Origin: Wurfbainia villosa
Lineage: Eukaryota; Streptophyta; Magnoliopsida; Zingiberales; Zingiberaceae
Direction: 5' to 3'
NCBI GenBank assembly: GCA_025175895.1
Contig: CM045987.1
Span: 109,729,040-109,793,039 of the forward strand
Length of the DNA: 64,000 nucleotides
Under the pieces are notes generated by a model. It had not been told where the DNA came from. It saw nothing but the letters and a program-made list of their open reading frames with translations, and made no database searches. Shown here piece after piece: positions 1 to 11,497 of this stretch (the stretch's first letter is position 1; each line of letters opens with the position of its first letter). The translations under genes and the position numbers were made by a program.

Positions 1-1351
1 TAATTTTTCTAAAATATTTAATTAATTTTGAATCTTATCAACTTAGTTTTTATAAAATATATTTATATTATTTTTTATCATTTTATTTTGACTCGAATGA
101 CATGTTACTATTGAAACATTTTTTTTTTTGTTATAAGCTAGTAATATTCTTTTTTTAATGGTAATTGAAAATATAAGCTATTTAATATGCATTGAGTATG
201 GGTTATATATAAAAGAATTTTAATGAAACGTTCATAAAAATACCAATGATATAATGTTACAATGTCAACAAATGACAATGCTTAAATATTTAATTAGTCG
301 ATGCTAAAGTGTCTAAAATTTAAGGCTCTAAAGTATCCTACAGTGCTAACTAAAATTAATATCGTCGTGTTCCACAAAGCTAACATGTCGTTTAGCTTAA
401 GGATGTTATAGCCTCGTTAATTAGTTTGATCATGAGATTATAGTATTTATTATGATGACGGTATTAAAAGTGCTTAATGAAACTTATTAAATGTTGTTAT
501 TTAGTTCCAACTACTCTTTATGCATCATTAAAAATTCGGCTAAAAAAAAAGAACATCACTAAAGAAATTTTTCATGTCGCATGAGATTTAATTACTTCAC
601 CTTCAAAAATGTAAACGAGAACCAACTATCACTGTTAAACTTGTGTTGTAATTCAAAATTATATCTCACAATAGCTAGACTGGGACTAATATTCAAACAA
701 ACCAAAGACGAAAAAAAAAGTTGAGAGATTGTGAAGGGAGAGCATAGAAAAATTAGGCGAGATGCGACGCATCATTATATATCATTCCCATGTATATCGC
801 TCTTGCATCCTTATCGGATTATTGTTTTTCTTCTCATCGATCCGCGAGGGCAGATCAAATCAACTTCGTGCATGCGCATGGTCCCGTCAACCACTTGCCC
901 AAGAACGCAACTGTGACATGAGCGTTTGAGCTTCAGCTTCAAACCAAAGGATAAGGAAAGCTACTCCCACTGTCACAGGGAACATCATATCCAATCGCTT
1001 TGTTTTGCCTTGACTCAGAGTCGTGCACTGCATTACGTATATTTTTTTTTCTTCACACATCCATTATTTTCTTGACAACTTGTTCAATTATATTATAGCT
1101 AGATAGCGTAGTCTGCATAAGTCCAACTCTAAATCAATTCCTCTCGTAGAATAAAAAGGGCATGCAGCATAAAATTCGTGATGTCTGATCGATTAATTAA
1201 TACCGTCGAGACTTTTCACGTACGCACCTTCGCACTAGACCTTAGAGAAATACAAATCGCCCAACCGACATACTTAAAAAAAAATTATGGAACGCTGCCC
1301 CTATCCGTAGAGGAGATAAATTAGAACCCCAGTGGTAAATACAAAGGAGAG
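1..1351. other. AT-rich unique DNA flanking element A
   Basis: No reading frame with recognisable protein similarity, no RNA gene and no transposon end was seen here. The longest frame (731-916, 61 codons) has no domain or compositional bias and is probably chance. The last five bases (1347-1351, GAGAG) are the left copy of the target site duplication made by element A; the right copy is at 47190-47194. This stretch and 47195-47414 were therefore contiguous before A inserted. Confidence 0.6.
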
Positions 1352-2439
1352 TAATGATACTGTTGCTATCTAATTTAGGGATTAAAATGAGAGAATCCAC
1401 GTGGAAGACATTGTCTGAATCAGGGAATTGATTCGATAAAGCAGGTCTGAGGAATTGGCTCGATAAAGTAGGTGTGGAGGAATTGGCTCGGTAAAGCAGG
1501 TCTGGAGAATTGGTTCAATAAAGCAGGTTTGGGGGAATTGGCTCGGTAAAGCAGGTCTGGGGAATTGGTTCGATGAAGTAGGTCGGGAGAATCGGCTTGG
1601 CAGAGTGAGTCTGGGAATTTGTGTGGTTGAGTGAATGGGAAAATTAGTTTGGCAAAGCGAGTCTGGAAATTGGCTCCATAAGAAGAGTCCGGGAATTGGC
1701 TCGGGCTATTATAAGAAGTCTGAGATATGAAATCTAAGAGCTAGACTAAGCCTAGGTATTAGGCTTAGGCTAACTTGACAAAGAGAGAGAGGGTGAAAAG
1801 GAAATGTTAGAATATTTCTCGAAATATTTGTAGGAGTTTGTTACATAACAAACTAGGGCCCCACATAATATTCGGAGGAGTCTCCACTCCCCATCTCTTT
1901 AACAGAATGATTCTCCAGGTAAACAAGGTGACCACGTGGACGGTGATGGAAGGGGTTCGTTACGTGATAGCTGGCAGAGAAAGAGAAGAAGGATAAAAGG
2001 CAGAGGAAGGGAGAGAGAAAGGGGTTCTCGGACTTCCAAACTGAAAGACTGAAGAGCTGGGAGCGATCACATCGCCGAAGAAGAAGAAGAAGAGGAAGAA
2101 AGGGAAGAGGAGACGACGAGGAGAGGGAGCTCCATTCTTTCGACCTTTGTAGACTCAACAGATTGTAAGAGGTTTTCCCTCCACCTCTGAAAACTTTTTC
2201 CATGAAGGATGAATTTTATAGTGAAAGTGCCTTGGCACCGTAGCTCGTGAGAGAGCTCACCATGTGAAGTAGGAATCCTCATTCCGAACCACGTAAAACT
2301 CTGTGTATTTGCTCTCTACTTTGGTTTTTCATATTTTCTACTCGTGTTCTATTATTGTTGCGGCCGGAGAGAACCCTAAGTCTCCTGTACACATCTTGGC
2401 GTTGAAAGGAGGTGAGAAAATCCGTATATGACCGCATCA
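1352..2439 (+). repeat. 5' LTR of element A
   Basis: It matches 46102-47189 along its full length. Identity begins exactly at TAATGATAC and ends at ...CCGCATCA, so the termini are TA...CA rather than the usual TG...CA. A TATA-like GGATAAAAGG lies at 1991-2000. The proximal part holds an array of ~29-bp repeats (about 1413-1700). Confidence 0.93.
1413..1700 (+). repeat. ~29-bp tandem repeats in the U3 of element A
   Basis: About nine imperfect copies of a unit containing GAATTGGCTCGATAAAG and AGGTCTGGG follow each other with a spacing near 29 bp. The same array occurs in the 3' LTR at about 46178-46455. The repeats lie upstream of the TATA-like box, where enhancer repeats are often found in plant LTRs; a regulatory role is inferred. 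Confidence 0.8.
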
Positions 2440-2440
2440 G

Positions 2441-2460
2441 TTGGCGTCGTCTGTGGGAAA
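2441..2460 (+). promoter_or_regulatory. Candidate primer binding site of element A
   Basis: TTGGCGTCGTCTGTGGGAAA starts two bases after the LTR end. The same position in element B reads TTGGTGCCGTCTGTGGGAAA. Position and conservation between the two copies support a primer binding site. I have not assigned the tRNA. Confidence 0.55.
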
Positions 2461-2481
2461 ATTACTGAGCAAGACGTTGAG

Positions 2482-4087
2482 ATACAGCTAGAGAAGATAC
2501 AACATCCGACAACCTCTTTTGCCGAAGAGAACCCCATTACATTATTGTCATCACAGTTGAGGGCCATGTTGGACACACCTATAGCTGAAGCCTTGGCCAA
2601 AGAGAGAAGGAGGATAGGATATCTCCATCCCCATTCGGACGAACCCTCTCCTCGAGGACAACAACATGAGATACCTCCTCCACTTCGTACAATGACAAAT
2701 GTCGAGGTATTGCCCGGTGATGGGCTAGGGGGAGAATACATCAGAACACCATGCCGGTAACACAAACTAGGCGAGAAGAGTAGGGAGAAAGCCAATCAAC
2801 CAGGACTCTGGAGACTTATGAGCCTAGTCCCTTCACCATCGACATTCTTTCTGAACTGCTACCTTCATATTTCAGAAATCCTCAGGTGAGTAAGTATGAT
2901 GGCACAACCGACCCGAAAGAACATTTGTCGCAATTTGTGGGAGCCGCCTCACTTCACTGCTATACTGATGCTCTTAAGTGTTGGGTATTTCGTACCACCT
3001 TAATCGGCTCTGCACAGAAGTGGTTCGATACTCTCCCTCCGGGATCCATTACTTGTTTCGCTGATTTTCAAGGGGTGTTCCGTCAAGAGTTTGCTAGCTA
3101 CAAGACATATAAGCACGATGCTTCAATCCTACTGCATATTAGGTAGGAGCCCTCAGAATCACTGAGAGGGTATCTTCACCGGTTCACTTCTACCGCTAGA
3201 AACATTCCTTTGGCAAAGTCAGATGCTCTGAGGGTGGCCATCCCTCATGGGCTGAGAGAGGGGCCTTTCCTCAGCTCCTTGTTGAGAAAACCGACAGCTA
3301 GCTACGAGGAATTGCTAAGCCGTGCTGAGAAATACATAAATGAGGAGGAAGGGATGAAGGTTCGGCGGGTTTAATAGGCATCTGCAACGACCCCCGCTGA
3401 AAGAAGTCGTCTCGTGGTCCCTCTAGCTCCTCCCCATAGAAAATATGTGCGACCCTTCATACCATAAGCTCCTAGGCCCCAGTTATTGATGCCAGGAGCT
3501 CGCCCCACACCTCCTTTACAGATCATGGCTGCCGACGCCCTCCCTCTCCCGAGAACCTAGAAAGAGCAGGAGATGGAATCTTATGACCAACATGGCCTTC
3601 TCCAGCAACGGATGGGGTATAGGGGAGTGCCTCATAACCCTCCAGCTCCCTTCTTTTGTTAGTATCATATGGAGTATGACCATGCAGTGGTCGGTGTTTC
3701 AAATTACAAGAGGAGTTGGAGCACATCCGAGCCGCTTACCCACATCTGCGGCCCCAGACGGGAGGGTCGGCAAGGGGGGGTCAGCGACCTAATACAGCCC
3801 ATCAAGGACCCTATAATCGGAGACCTCAGGTTACCCTCCATCCAGACCAACAAATTCCTGTTCGGGAGGGTACTTCACAAGGAGGGCCATCAAGTGAAGG
3901 TCCATCATCTGATCCGAATGACATCCCCACACGGGGAGTTATTCACGTTATTGCGGGAGGACCTACTGACAGGGACTCCAATAGAGCTCGGAAGTCCTAT
4001 GCCAACCTTATGGAAAGCTTAGCCATTGTAACAGAGCAGGCTATCCAGACTGTGCCACCAATATCTTTCGGACCAGAAGATCTGTGA
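2482..4087 (+). pseudogene. gag: gag of element A (broken)
   Basis: This is the capsid and nucleocapsid precursor of a Tat-type gypsy element. The N-terminal part (2482-2760) and the capsid core (2886-3375) align codon by codon with the B copy at 59757-60650; the core contains the retrotransposon-gag pattern around AQKWFDTLPPGSI and FRQEFAS. The B start codon ATG (59757) is ATA here (2482-2484), so the original start is lost. A frameshift lies between 2760 and 2886. A TAG at 3144-3146 interrupts the core, and TAA TAG follow at about 3373. The C-terminal part, ending at 4087, keeps a Pro/Gly-rich nucleocapsid region. It cannot produce a full protein. Confidence 0.85.
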
Positions 4088-5134
4088 GGTGTCCTGCTGC
4101 CTCATGTGAATGCTCTGGTAATCCGTATTTCTCTCGCCAATTATGAGGTAGCCTGGGTCCTAGTGGACTTAGAAAGCTCAGTTAACATCCTTTTCCAGGA
4201 GGCCTTCGGATAGATGCAATTGGGAAATTCACAATTGGAGGACGTGGCTACTCCTCTATTTGGATTTATGGGACATATGGTGCATCCCGTAGGGAAAATT
4301 TTGTTGCCTCTCACTCTGGACACAAAGCCCAGTCAAAAAACCAATATTGTTCCATTTCTCATAGTGGATGCTCCATCTACCTATAATACAATTTTGGGTC
4401 ATCCTTTTCTATCTATTTTCTAGGCGGTGGCTTCCCCCTATCATCAGAAGGTGAAGTTTCCAGTCGGGTAGCTGATTGGGAAGGTAAGGGGAGAATAGAA
4501 GGATGCTAGAAGCTGCTATGTGCAAATGGTCAAGGATGACCAGAAGAAATCCAGAGTTGACGACCCCAAGGGAAAAGTCGTCATGATTTCTGATGTATGT
4601 GTGCTGGAAGAGTCCCCTCCCATAGCTGAAAAATAGAAGAAGGGGAATCTATAGAAATAGCCCCTGGAAAAGTCACTCGGGTGGCTCAATAGCTCGAGAC
4701 CAAGGAAGAGCTGGTGGCCTGCTTGAAGAAGAATGAAGATATCTTTGCCAAGGATGTGCACAACCTCACGAGAATAGATCCTAGCATTGTTGAACATCAC
4801 CTCAACATCACCAGGGGAGTCCGACCCGTCCAGCAGAAGCGGCGACACTTCGGGTCTGAGAAGGATAAAGTTATAGCTAAAGAAGTAGATAAATTATTAC
4901 AAGCGGGTCATGTTAGAGAAGTTCAATTCCTTGAATGAGTGTCTAATGTAGTTCTGATCCCCAAGCCTTCTGGGCAGTGGAGGATTTGTATTGACTTTCA
5001 TGATTTAAATAAAACATGCTCTAAAGACTGCTATCCCTTGCCTCGTATTGATTAGTTGGTTGATTCTATCGTGGGGCATGAAGTGGTATCTCTTATGGAT
5101 GCTTACCAAGGATATCATTAGATACCACTGGCAA
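4088..5134 (+). pseudogene. pol: pol of element A, 5' part: protease and N-terminal reverse transcriptase
   Basis: An aspartic-protease-like segment starts near 4090. The expected D-T/S-G active site reads D-L-E-S-S at about 4160-4180, so the catalytic motif is damaged. The segment continues with a pattern ending ILGHPFLSIF near 4423. A linker follows, then the RT start (EHHLNITRGVRPVQQKRR at about 4790-4850; WRICIDF at about 4980). In-frame stops include 4198-4212, 4423, 4920-4940 and TAG 5053-5055, where B has CAG. Element C interrupts the RT right after the MDAYQGYH region; AAGAG at 5135-5139 is the duplicated target. The rest of the gene resumes at 17425. Confidence 0.85.
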
Positions 5135-5139
5135 AAGAG

Positions 5140-6722
5140 TGTTGGAGATTTGACGCCGCTAGAGGGGGGGTGAATAGCGTTGACCGTACGTAGATGGAAA
5201 ACGTTCGCGATCGTCTCTACAAATCTCGTTATGCGCAGCTGAATAGAAATAATAAAAGCAATAACGAAAAGATACAATCACGAACACAAGCACGATATAA
5301 CGTAGTTCGGAACCGTAACGGTTCCTACTCCACGGATTGGGTTCGTACGAACCCTAGCGATGCCACAAACACCACTAAGCACTAAAGCTCCTTCTCGACA
5401 ACAAGTCGGAGGTGGAGAAACCTCGTACAATGAATTACAACAAGTAATACAAAGTAAACAAGCAAATACAAGTGAAAATGTAAAGAGCACTTTACAAACT
5501 AGGGTTTTGAGCGCTTGCTTGTCGGTTGCCTAAATGAGCTTGAAGGATCCTAAAATGCACCTGCAAATCGCCTTCAAATCGCCTCATCAAAGCCCCCAAA
5601 GAACTGATGCTTGAGCCTTCCACGAACAGCTGCTTTTATCCTCCATCGGGCTGGATTTCCGCCTAGCAGTCGACTGCCATAAGTCCCCAGTCGACTGCCA
5701 GCACTGTAGCTGTGAGACAACGGCTCAATCCACGTTGGACAAGTTCCAACGGGACTCTTGGCAGTCGACTGCCAATGCCCGTAGTCGACTGGCCAGTCGG
5801 CTACGAAGCGTTCTGTGCTCGACACAGAACTAGCAGTCGACTGCCGACCCTTGGCAGTCGACTGTCGTAGACATCAGTCGACTGCTCCAATGAGCAGTCG
5901 ACTGCCAGAGCAATTCCAGCTCTAAATTGGCAGTCGAACTCAAGTCGACTCACGGCAGTCGAACCGGCCATATTGCCAGTCGACTGCCAACCTCAAACAT
6001 GAGGTTTTAACCCAAGTATGGTGCCCCCATACTTGCTAGACCACCCTTAGCCTAGACCTAAGCCTTCTAGCCACCTCCATCAGTCTCACGCCTCTCGGAT
6101 CCCTCCAAGTCATCCATGACTTGTTCATCCATCGCGCTAGCCTCTAGGTGCTTCTCTCGGCTATGTCATGCTAATGGTGTCTACACTGCCAAGGCACATT
6201 GGACTTACGCCGCCAAGACTCCACTTGGACTTTACGCCGCCAACCATTGGACTTATGCTGCCAAGACTCCCGCTTGGACTTTACGCAGCCAATATCAAAC
6301 CCCTTGGACTTCTCATGCCAAGACTCAAGCTTGGACTTTCCCTTGCCAACCCATGTTGGACTTTTACATTGCCAAGACCCATGCTTGGACTTTTCCCTTG
6401 CCAACCCATGTTGGACTTCTCAAATGCCAAGACCATGCTTGGACTCTCCCTTGCCAACCCATGTTGGACTTTTACATTGCCAAGACCCATGCTTGGACTT
6501 TTACATTGCCAAGACCCATGCTTGGACTTTTCATGCCAAGTACTCAAGACTTGGACTTTACCAAATGCCAAGTGTTCCACTTGGACTTTCCATGCCAAGT
6601 ACACAAGACTTGGATTTTCCCATGACAATTACATTGTCATATGTTTTTGTCGAAACATCAAAACATCACTCGAGTCAAACTCGAGTCCTGGTCAATCGTG
6701 ACCTGGGCCGATTGCACCAACA
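5140..6722 (-). repeat. LTR of element C at its 3' end (left in window)
   Basis: This is a 1583-bp LTR matching 15857-17419 and, inverted, both LTRs of element E. It contains a G-rich run in GCTAGAGGGGGGGTGAATAGC context (5157-5178), many copies of CAGTCGACTG (for example 5762-5771), and a repeat array of CCAAG/CTTGGACTT units (about 6171-6620). Confidence 0.92.
6171..6620 (+). repeat. CCAAG/CTTGGACTTT repeat array in the LTR of element C
   Basis: Imperfect units of about 28-45 bp alternate GCCAAGAC..., CATGCTTGGACTTTT and TTGCCAACCCATGTTGGACT. CCAAG and CTTGG are complementary and lie a few bases apart, so many units could fold as short hairpins. The array recurs at about 16870-17320 (C), 32640-32940 and 37875-38170 (E). 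The several overlapping open frames here only reflect a stop-poor repeat and are not genes. Confidence 0.85.
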
Positions 6723-6736
6723 ATCTCCCCCTTTTT
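6723..6736 (-). promoter_or_regulatory. Polypurine tract of element C
   Basis: ATCTCCCCCTTTTT adjoins the LTR end; on the minus strand this is AAAAAGGGGGAGAT directly before the 3' LTR, identical in form to those of D and E. It primes plus-strand DNA synthesis. Confidence 0.85.
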
Positions 6737-7281
6737 GATGTTTGACAAAAACCAAACAAACCATTTGAGTTAGACCACTAACTCAAATCCCTTACTAATT
6801 ATCTCCAAATTGGTAAACACTCTCCAAATGTTCTCCCCCAAACATTCTCCCCCTCTTTGACTAACATCAAAAAGGTTTTCTCTCCAAGGAGGTCAATGTC
6901 TCATGTCCTAATAAGATCTTACAATCTCCCCCTTGATCCAAAACTAAATACCTAGGATGCCTACCATCTTCCTAGTGACAATTCACATATCACTCAAGAG
7001 AGACAATCCTATACTCTCTCCCAATTTCCAAATTGGGTATCAAAAACCCATCAATTTTCCCAATTGATGATACTCTCCCAATAACTTCTCCTCTTCAAGG
7101 AGAAAAACACATCCATCATCCCAAGATGGATACCTCCCCCTAAAGGCTTGCTTCCCCTTGACCATTGCACCAACAATATCCTTGGGAAGCCCCTAAGCCA
7201 ATAGGAACTCTAAACCATCAAAAATTAAGGTTTTAAGTTCAACATAGAACTTTCACTCACCCTAAATTTGATACTTTGACC
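6737..7281 (-). other. Non-coding 3' region of element C
   Basis: No frame of interest. The segment matches element E at about 37094-37628 in inverted orientation. On the minus strand it carries several further G-rich purine tracts (for example around 6837-6855, 6925 and 7130), the multiple polypurine-tract arrangement typical of Sireviruses. TGACC at 7277-7281 is the left target duplication of element D. Confidence 0.75.
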
Positions 7282-8456
7282 TGTAAGGGCAATCTCTTGC
7301 CGTAATATGGTTTTGATGGTGTGGCAAAGGGTTTAAGTTAGTGTGTTATGATGATTTGATATGTGCGTTGAAGTCATGCAGGACTTAGTAATTCGCACAT
7401 GGAGCCATGGCAAGTTTCACATCTCATGACTCGTGCCTTGAGTCGGTGAAGGATAGCTTTACGGAAGCCGTGCGCTTGGAGCATCCGAGGGACCGCCGGA
7501 CGAGGAGCCTGGAGTGAAGCCAGAGGAAGTAGACTTCGAGGCAAGAGACGCGAAGGAGCATTGCAGAGCCGTGCGCCTGATGCTGCCGAGGGACGTGGCC
7601 GAGAACGAAGAGAACTTCGAAGGCGAGAGACTCCGAGATATGAGAGTGAGCGATTGTAACCCGGGGAAGGGTAGCTCTTAGGTGAAACTTGGCCATTTGG
7701 CCAAGTGTCGGATGAGTTTTCCCGACACCAGTCGACTGCCATGTCATGGCAGTCGACTGCTCTGAGTCGATGGGTTGATCGACTGGTATAAGACCGATCA
7801 AGTGCTTGGCCGATCGCCATGGATCGGCAATGATCGATGTCGCGAATGATCGCGTGGAATGGCAATGATCGATAGCACCGCACGGGCACGTAATGGAGTC
7901 GACTCGGGCACTTGATCGATCGAGCACCGGGCCGATCGATGGTGCCATCACCGATCGATGCCAATACCGTTGGATGGAATCCAACGTGGAAAGCGGCCAT
8001 TGTTGGGCAACGGCTACGGGATCAGTCGACTGATCCTGTGTCAACGGGAAGAAACCCTCTTCCTTTATAAAAAGGAAGGGGGTAAGGGTTTGGGAGGCTA
8101 ATGCTTATGCTCTAATACTCTCCCAAAGTTCCCTAAAGCTTTCCATCCTCTTACTCAAGCTTATTTCCATTCTATTTGTAAGAGGAGTGTTTGTAAAGGT
8201 TACCTCCACCTAGCTTGGTGCAAAGGAGAGACCAATAGTGATTGGGTTTCGGAGTGATTCACCGTGGACGAATCGGACCGTGGATTAGCGGCGTAGCCGT
8301 GAACCACGTTATATCTCCGTGTTTGTATTGTCTTTGTTTTACTTCTATTTGCTTGTCTTAGTTTAACGTTTTCGTGAGCGAGCAAAATACGACATCCAAC
8401 GAACGAGGGCTATTCACCCCCCTCTAGCCGGCCATTCGTATCGATCCGAACCAACA
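7282..8456 (+). repeat. 5' LTR of element D
   Basis: 1175 bp, matching 11498-12717. TATAAAAA at 8066-8073 is a good TATA box in a CTTTATAAAAAGG context. GGCTATTCACCCCCCTCTAG (from 8408) is the C-rich motif shared near the LTR end of C, E and F. Relative to the 3' LTR it lacks about 22 bp near 8364 and one CAGTCGACTG-containing block near 8020. Confidence 0.93.
8066..8073 (+). promoter_or_regulatory. TATA box of the element D 5' LTR
   Basis: TATAAAAA lies about 390 bp before the LTR end and is repeated at 12309-12316 in the 3' LTR. It is the likely promoter of the gag-only transcript. Confidence 0.7.
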
Positions 8457-8458
8457 AG

Positions 8459-8470
8459 TGGTATCAGAGC
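8459..8470 (+). promoter_or_regulatory. Primer binding site of element D (initiator tRNA-Met)
   Basis: TGGTATCAGAGC, two bases after the LTR end, is complementary to the 3' end of plant initiator methionine tRNA, the usual copia primer. Confidence 0.9.
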
Positions 8471-8519
8471 GAGGTCGCTCTTCAAGGACTAACCGCCGCG
8501 AGAGCACTTCAACAAGTAA

Positions 8520-10214
8520 ATGGCCGGCTCAAACATCCACCCTCCGAAGTTTGACGGCGAATTCTCTTGGTGGAAAAAGAGAATGGAGGTATTCTTCGAA
8601 ACCGACTTTGAAATCCTTTTAATAATGGAAAACGGTTTCGAGTTGCCTAGGAACGAGAATGGGGAGCCATTGGAGAAATCTAGGTGGAGCAAAAGACAAA
8701 GAGAAGAATACTTGGCAAATTCAAAGGCCAAGCACCACCTATACAATGTGCTCCCTCAACAAGAAGTAAATAGAATAGGGGAGTGCTCAAGTGCCAAGGA
8801 GATGTGGGAGAAGTTGGTTGAACTTCATGAAGGCACTTCGGAGGCAAAGCTAGCAAGAAGAGATCTCCTCCGCTCCCAATTATCAAATATCAAGCTTGAA
8901 AAGGGAGAAAAGGTAACTTCCCTACATTCTAGATTTAAAGAAATATTGATTGGGCTAACGAGTGTAGGTGAGAAGCTATCGAACCGGGATATGGTAATGA
9001 AGGCCATAGATGCCTTTCCCCGGTCCTCAAGATGGAGCTCCATGGTGGACTCATTTTACATCTCCAAGAACTTAGAAGTAAGCACCTTGGAGGAATTCTT
9101 TTCAACCATGGAGCTTCATGAGACAAGGCTTGAAGGTATACAAGAAGAGCCTAGAGTCCAAAATTCACGAGGAGTAGCCTTGATGGCAAACAAGGGGAAA
9201 AAGAAGATGGAAGTCCCCTCCTCTTCCGATGATGAAGCATCTTCCTCCTCCTCCATGGATAGCACCGAAGAAGCCTATATGGTAAGAAGGGTAAGACGGG
9301 CTTTAAAAGGTTTTCATTTTCACAAATCTAATGATAGGAATAGAAGACCAAGGGGGAAGGTCTTATGCTATAATTGCCAAGGAGAGGGACATATAAGGGA
9401 TAATTGTCCCCTCCTAAATAAGAGCAAGAAAGAAGAAAAGAAGAAGAAGGGGAGCAAGAAAAAGGAAGAAGAAAAGAAGGCCATGACACTCAAAGCCAAG
9501 ACATGGGATGACGTTGCCCCCGCCTCCTCATCCGAAGAAGAAGAGCATGTCTACTCCAACCTAGCACTTATGGCTCTTCATGACTCGGATTGCTCCTCCT
9601 CCTCCTCAAATGAAGAATCAAGCTCATGTGGGGAAAGCTCAAATGAAGGGGGAGCTTCTACATCCTCTTCATCCGAAGAAGAAGAAGAGGATATGAAAAC
9701 TATGGTAACGAATGCTTCTCCTAAGAAAATAGTTTCCATAATTTCTAGTTTAACTAAGGAGTTATTTGGCATGAAAAAGAAAAGTAAAAGCATGCTTAGT
9801 CAAATTAGGGAATTAGAACAAAATCTAGAAAATGCATGCTTAAATGATAATGCTTCTTCTTGCCATGATGATGCATGCTCACATGACCTTTATATGCCAT
9901 TGGATGTTAATGATGCATGCATAGAGGAAAATAGGGCATTAAGGGAAAAGGTAGATTATTTAACCAAAGCCCTAGAAAAATTCACAATAGGCTCCAACAC
10001 ATTAAATATGATCATAGGAAGCCAAAGGGCAAGCTTTAACAAAAAGGGCCTAGGATATAAGGAAAAGAAAAATGAAAAGGCCTACAAATGCTTAATAGCT
10101 AGGGGACAAGACAAAAACAAAGTAATAGCTAAGAGATGGATCCCCAAGGAATTTCTAGTGAACCCCATAGGCAAAAATCAATTTTGGGTTCCAAAATCCA
10201 TCCTTAAGGGTTAG
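8520..10214 (+). CDS. gag: Gag polyprotein of element D (intact, 564 aa)
   Basis: This is the structural protein of a copia-type particle; no protease or other enzyme follows. The first ~210 residues resemble the UBN2-type gag domain of copia elements, including PPKFDGEFSWWKKRMEVFF near the start and AKEMWEKLVELHEG near residue 90. A CCHC zinc knuckle (CYNCQGEGHIRDNC, near residue 280) follows, then a Lys/Glu-rich and Ser/Glu-rich stretch, a probable coiled coil (about residues 410-490) and a C-terminal tail with FWVPKS. The tail resembles the gag end of F just before its protease. The ATG at 8520 is the first in frame, about 50 bp after the primer site. The uninterrupted frame suggests D is one of the younger insertions. 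Gag could package D RNA or join particles built by an autonomous relative. Confidence 0.92.
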   Translation: MAGSNIHPPKFDGEFSWWKKRMEVFFETDFEILLIMENGFELPRNENGEPLEKSRWSKRQREEYLANSKAKHHLYNVLPQQEVNRIGECSSAKEMWEKLVELHEGTSEAKLARRDLLRSQLSNIKLEKGEKVTSLHSRFKEILIGLTSVGEKLSNRDMVMKAIDAFPRSSRWSSMVDSFYISKNLEVSTLEEFFSTMELHETRLEGIQEEPRVQNSRGVALMANKGKKKMEVPSSSDDEASSSSSMDSTEEAYMVRRVRRALKGFHFHKSNDRNRRPRGKVLCYNCQGEGHIRDNCPLLNKSKKEEKKKKGSKKKEEEKKAMTLKAKTWDDVAPASSSEEEEHVYSNLALMALHDSDCSSSSSNEESSSCGESSNEGGASTSSSSEEEEEDMKTMVTNASPKKIVSIISSLTKELFGMKKKSKSMLSQIRELEQNLENACLNDNASSCHDDACSHDLYMPLDVNDACIEENRALREKVDYLTKALEKFTIGSNTLNMIIGSQRASFNKKGLGYKEKKNEKAYKCLIARGQDKNKVIAKRWIPKEFLVNPIGKNQFWVPKSILKG

Positions 10215-11497
10215 GATAACCCTAGGGTAGTCAACCACATGGACCTAATCTATATCATATTTTGGTTGACTTAGGATGACGGGACAACATTTTTTAGATA
10301 GTGTTGGGTGATGATAACGTACCCATAAATAGGTAATAATGCTTAAATTATGATGATTAATGTAATCCCTATGTATAGTTGCAATCATGATTTATGTTTT
10401 TGAAATTTGGCACGTTATCATAAGAAATAGGTTTGAATCATGCTTTAGGTGATACTTTGTTTATTATCATCATATAATACCTAATGCATGACTATTATTT
10501 GATGAATACATGAGTTTCATGATCATAATGTAGAATTCATTCATATATGTCATTATGATCATGTAAATTGTTAGGTTGATACTTAACCATGATAGAATTG
10601 CATGAATATATTGGTTAAGTATATACAAATACCCCCTAGGATGCATCTCACACTCACCATAGGCTACCTTGATTGAAAACTTAGCATGAGTGAGATGTTA
10701 GGATGATACAAATGTCCACTAATGCCTATGGCATTTAGATGGTCATTTAAAGTATCAACATAGCAATAATAGACCAATCATGGGGAAGGCTTATGTTTAA
10801 TTCATAGACATATTGCCCAAAGATCATGGTTGGATATTTCATATGTTTTCAAAACAATTTCTTACCTTTAAATACATGTATTCATGTTTTGAAACAATTG
10901 GACCCAAAACTAGGTGTTAAACTTGATACTATCATGATCAAAAACCTAGTAGTTTTTAAAGCTTTTGGATTTTTGGCAAAAACGTGAAAATATAATGATT
11001 TTTCATGAAAAACTATTTTTCCCTGATAGATATACTTAAATGAAATGTGTTCCCCAAATTTCATGATTTTTCAAATTTTTTGGAATTTTTTATGCATTGA
11101 AATTTAAAAATCGTAAATCGAAATCATGGGTCACGACCGTATCCGAACCAATGATCGATGGCCTGAATCTCAAACCAGTAAAGGCTGAATTCTGAATTTT
11201 AAATCAACTTGTGGTATTTTATTTCTTTTAGATTTAATGCCATGTGTTTTTAACTTAGTGATAATCTTTTTGATAGTGTCAAAGGGGGAGAAATGATTAT
11301 GTTTAAGTTAATTATTTTAGGGGGAGAAATATTTGATAGGGGGAGAAAAGTTGTATAGAGAGTTTCATGCATGGATTAAGGGGGAGTTGCATGTTGTTAT
11401 ATCATGTTTATGTTTACATGCTTTCTTTCCTTTAAAATTTATATCAAATGTTTTTACCTAACTTAAACGGATTGCCACACATCAAAAAGGGGGAGAT
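10215..11497 (+). other. Non-coding 3' region of element D with multiple polypurine tracts
   Basis: AT-rich, without a credible frame. AGGGGGAG occurs at 11283-11290, 11319-11326, 11338-11345, 11379-11386 and 11488-11495. The last adjoins the 3' LTR and is the functional tract by position. Several upstream tracts are a recognised Sirevirus feature. Confidence 0.8.

Noticed and set aside
731..916. Possible small host gene (61 codons)
   Set aside because: No domain, no codon bias, no splice context and no homologue elsewhere in the window.
1853..2282. Minus-strand Ser-rich frames in the LTR of A (also 46710-47032)
   Set aside because: They come from GAA/GAG-rich LTR sequence, have no conservation as protein between the two LTRs beyond the DNA match, and overlap the TATA region.
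4516..4848. Minus-strand 110-codon frame over the pol linker of A (and 61781-62075 in B)
   Set aside because: It is the shadow of the conserved + strand pol frame; similarity between A and B there is explained by pol.
6116..6738. Several overlapping 115-180 codon frames on both strands with repeated residues
   Set aside because: They lie in the CCAAG/CTTGGACTT repeat array of an LTR, appear in all frames, and recur wherever the array recurs (16813-17519, 28146-28532, 32566-33009, 37812-38242, 42083-42427). A stop-poor repeat explains them.
8459..8470. tRNA gene fragment (TGGTATCAGAGC)
   Set aside because: It is the 12-base primer binding site next to an LTR; no cloverleaf or A/B boxes surround it.
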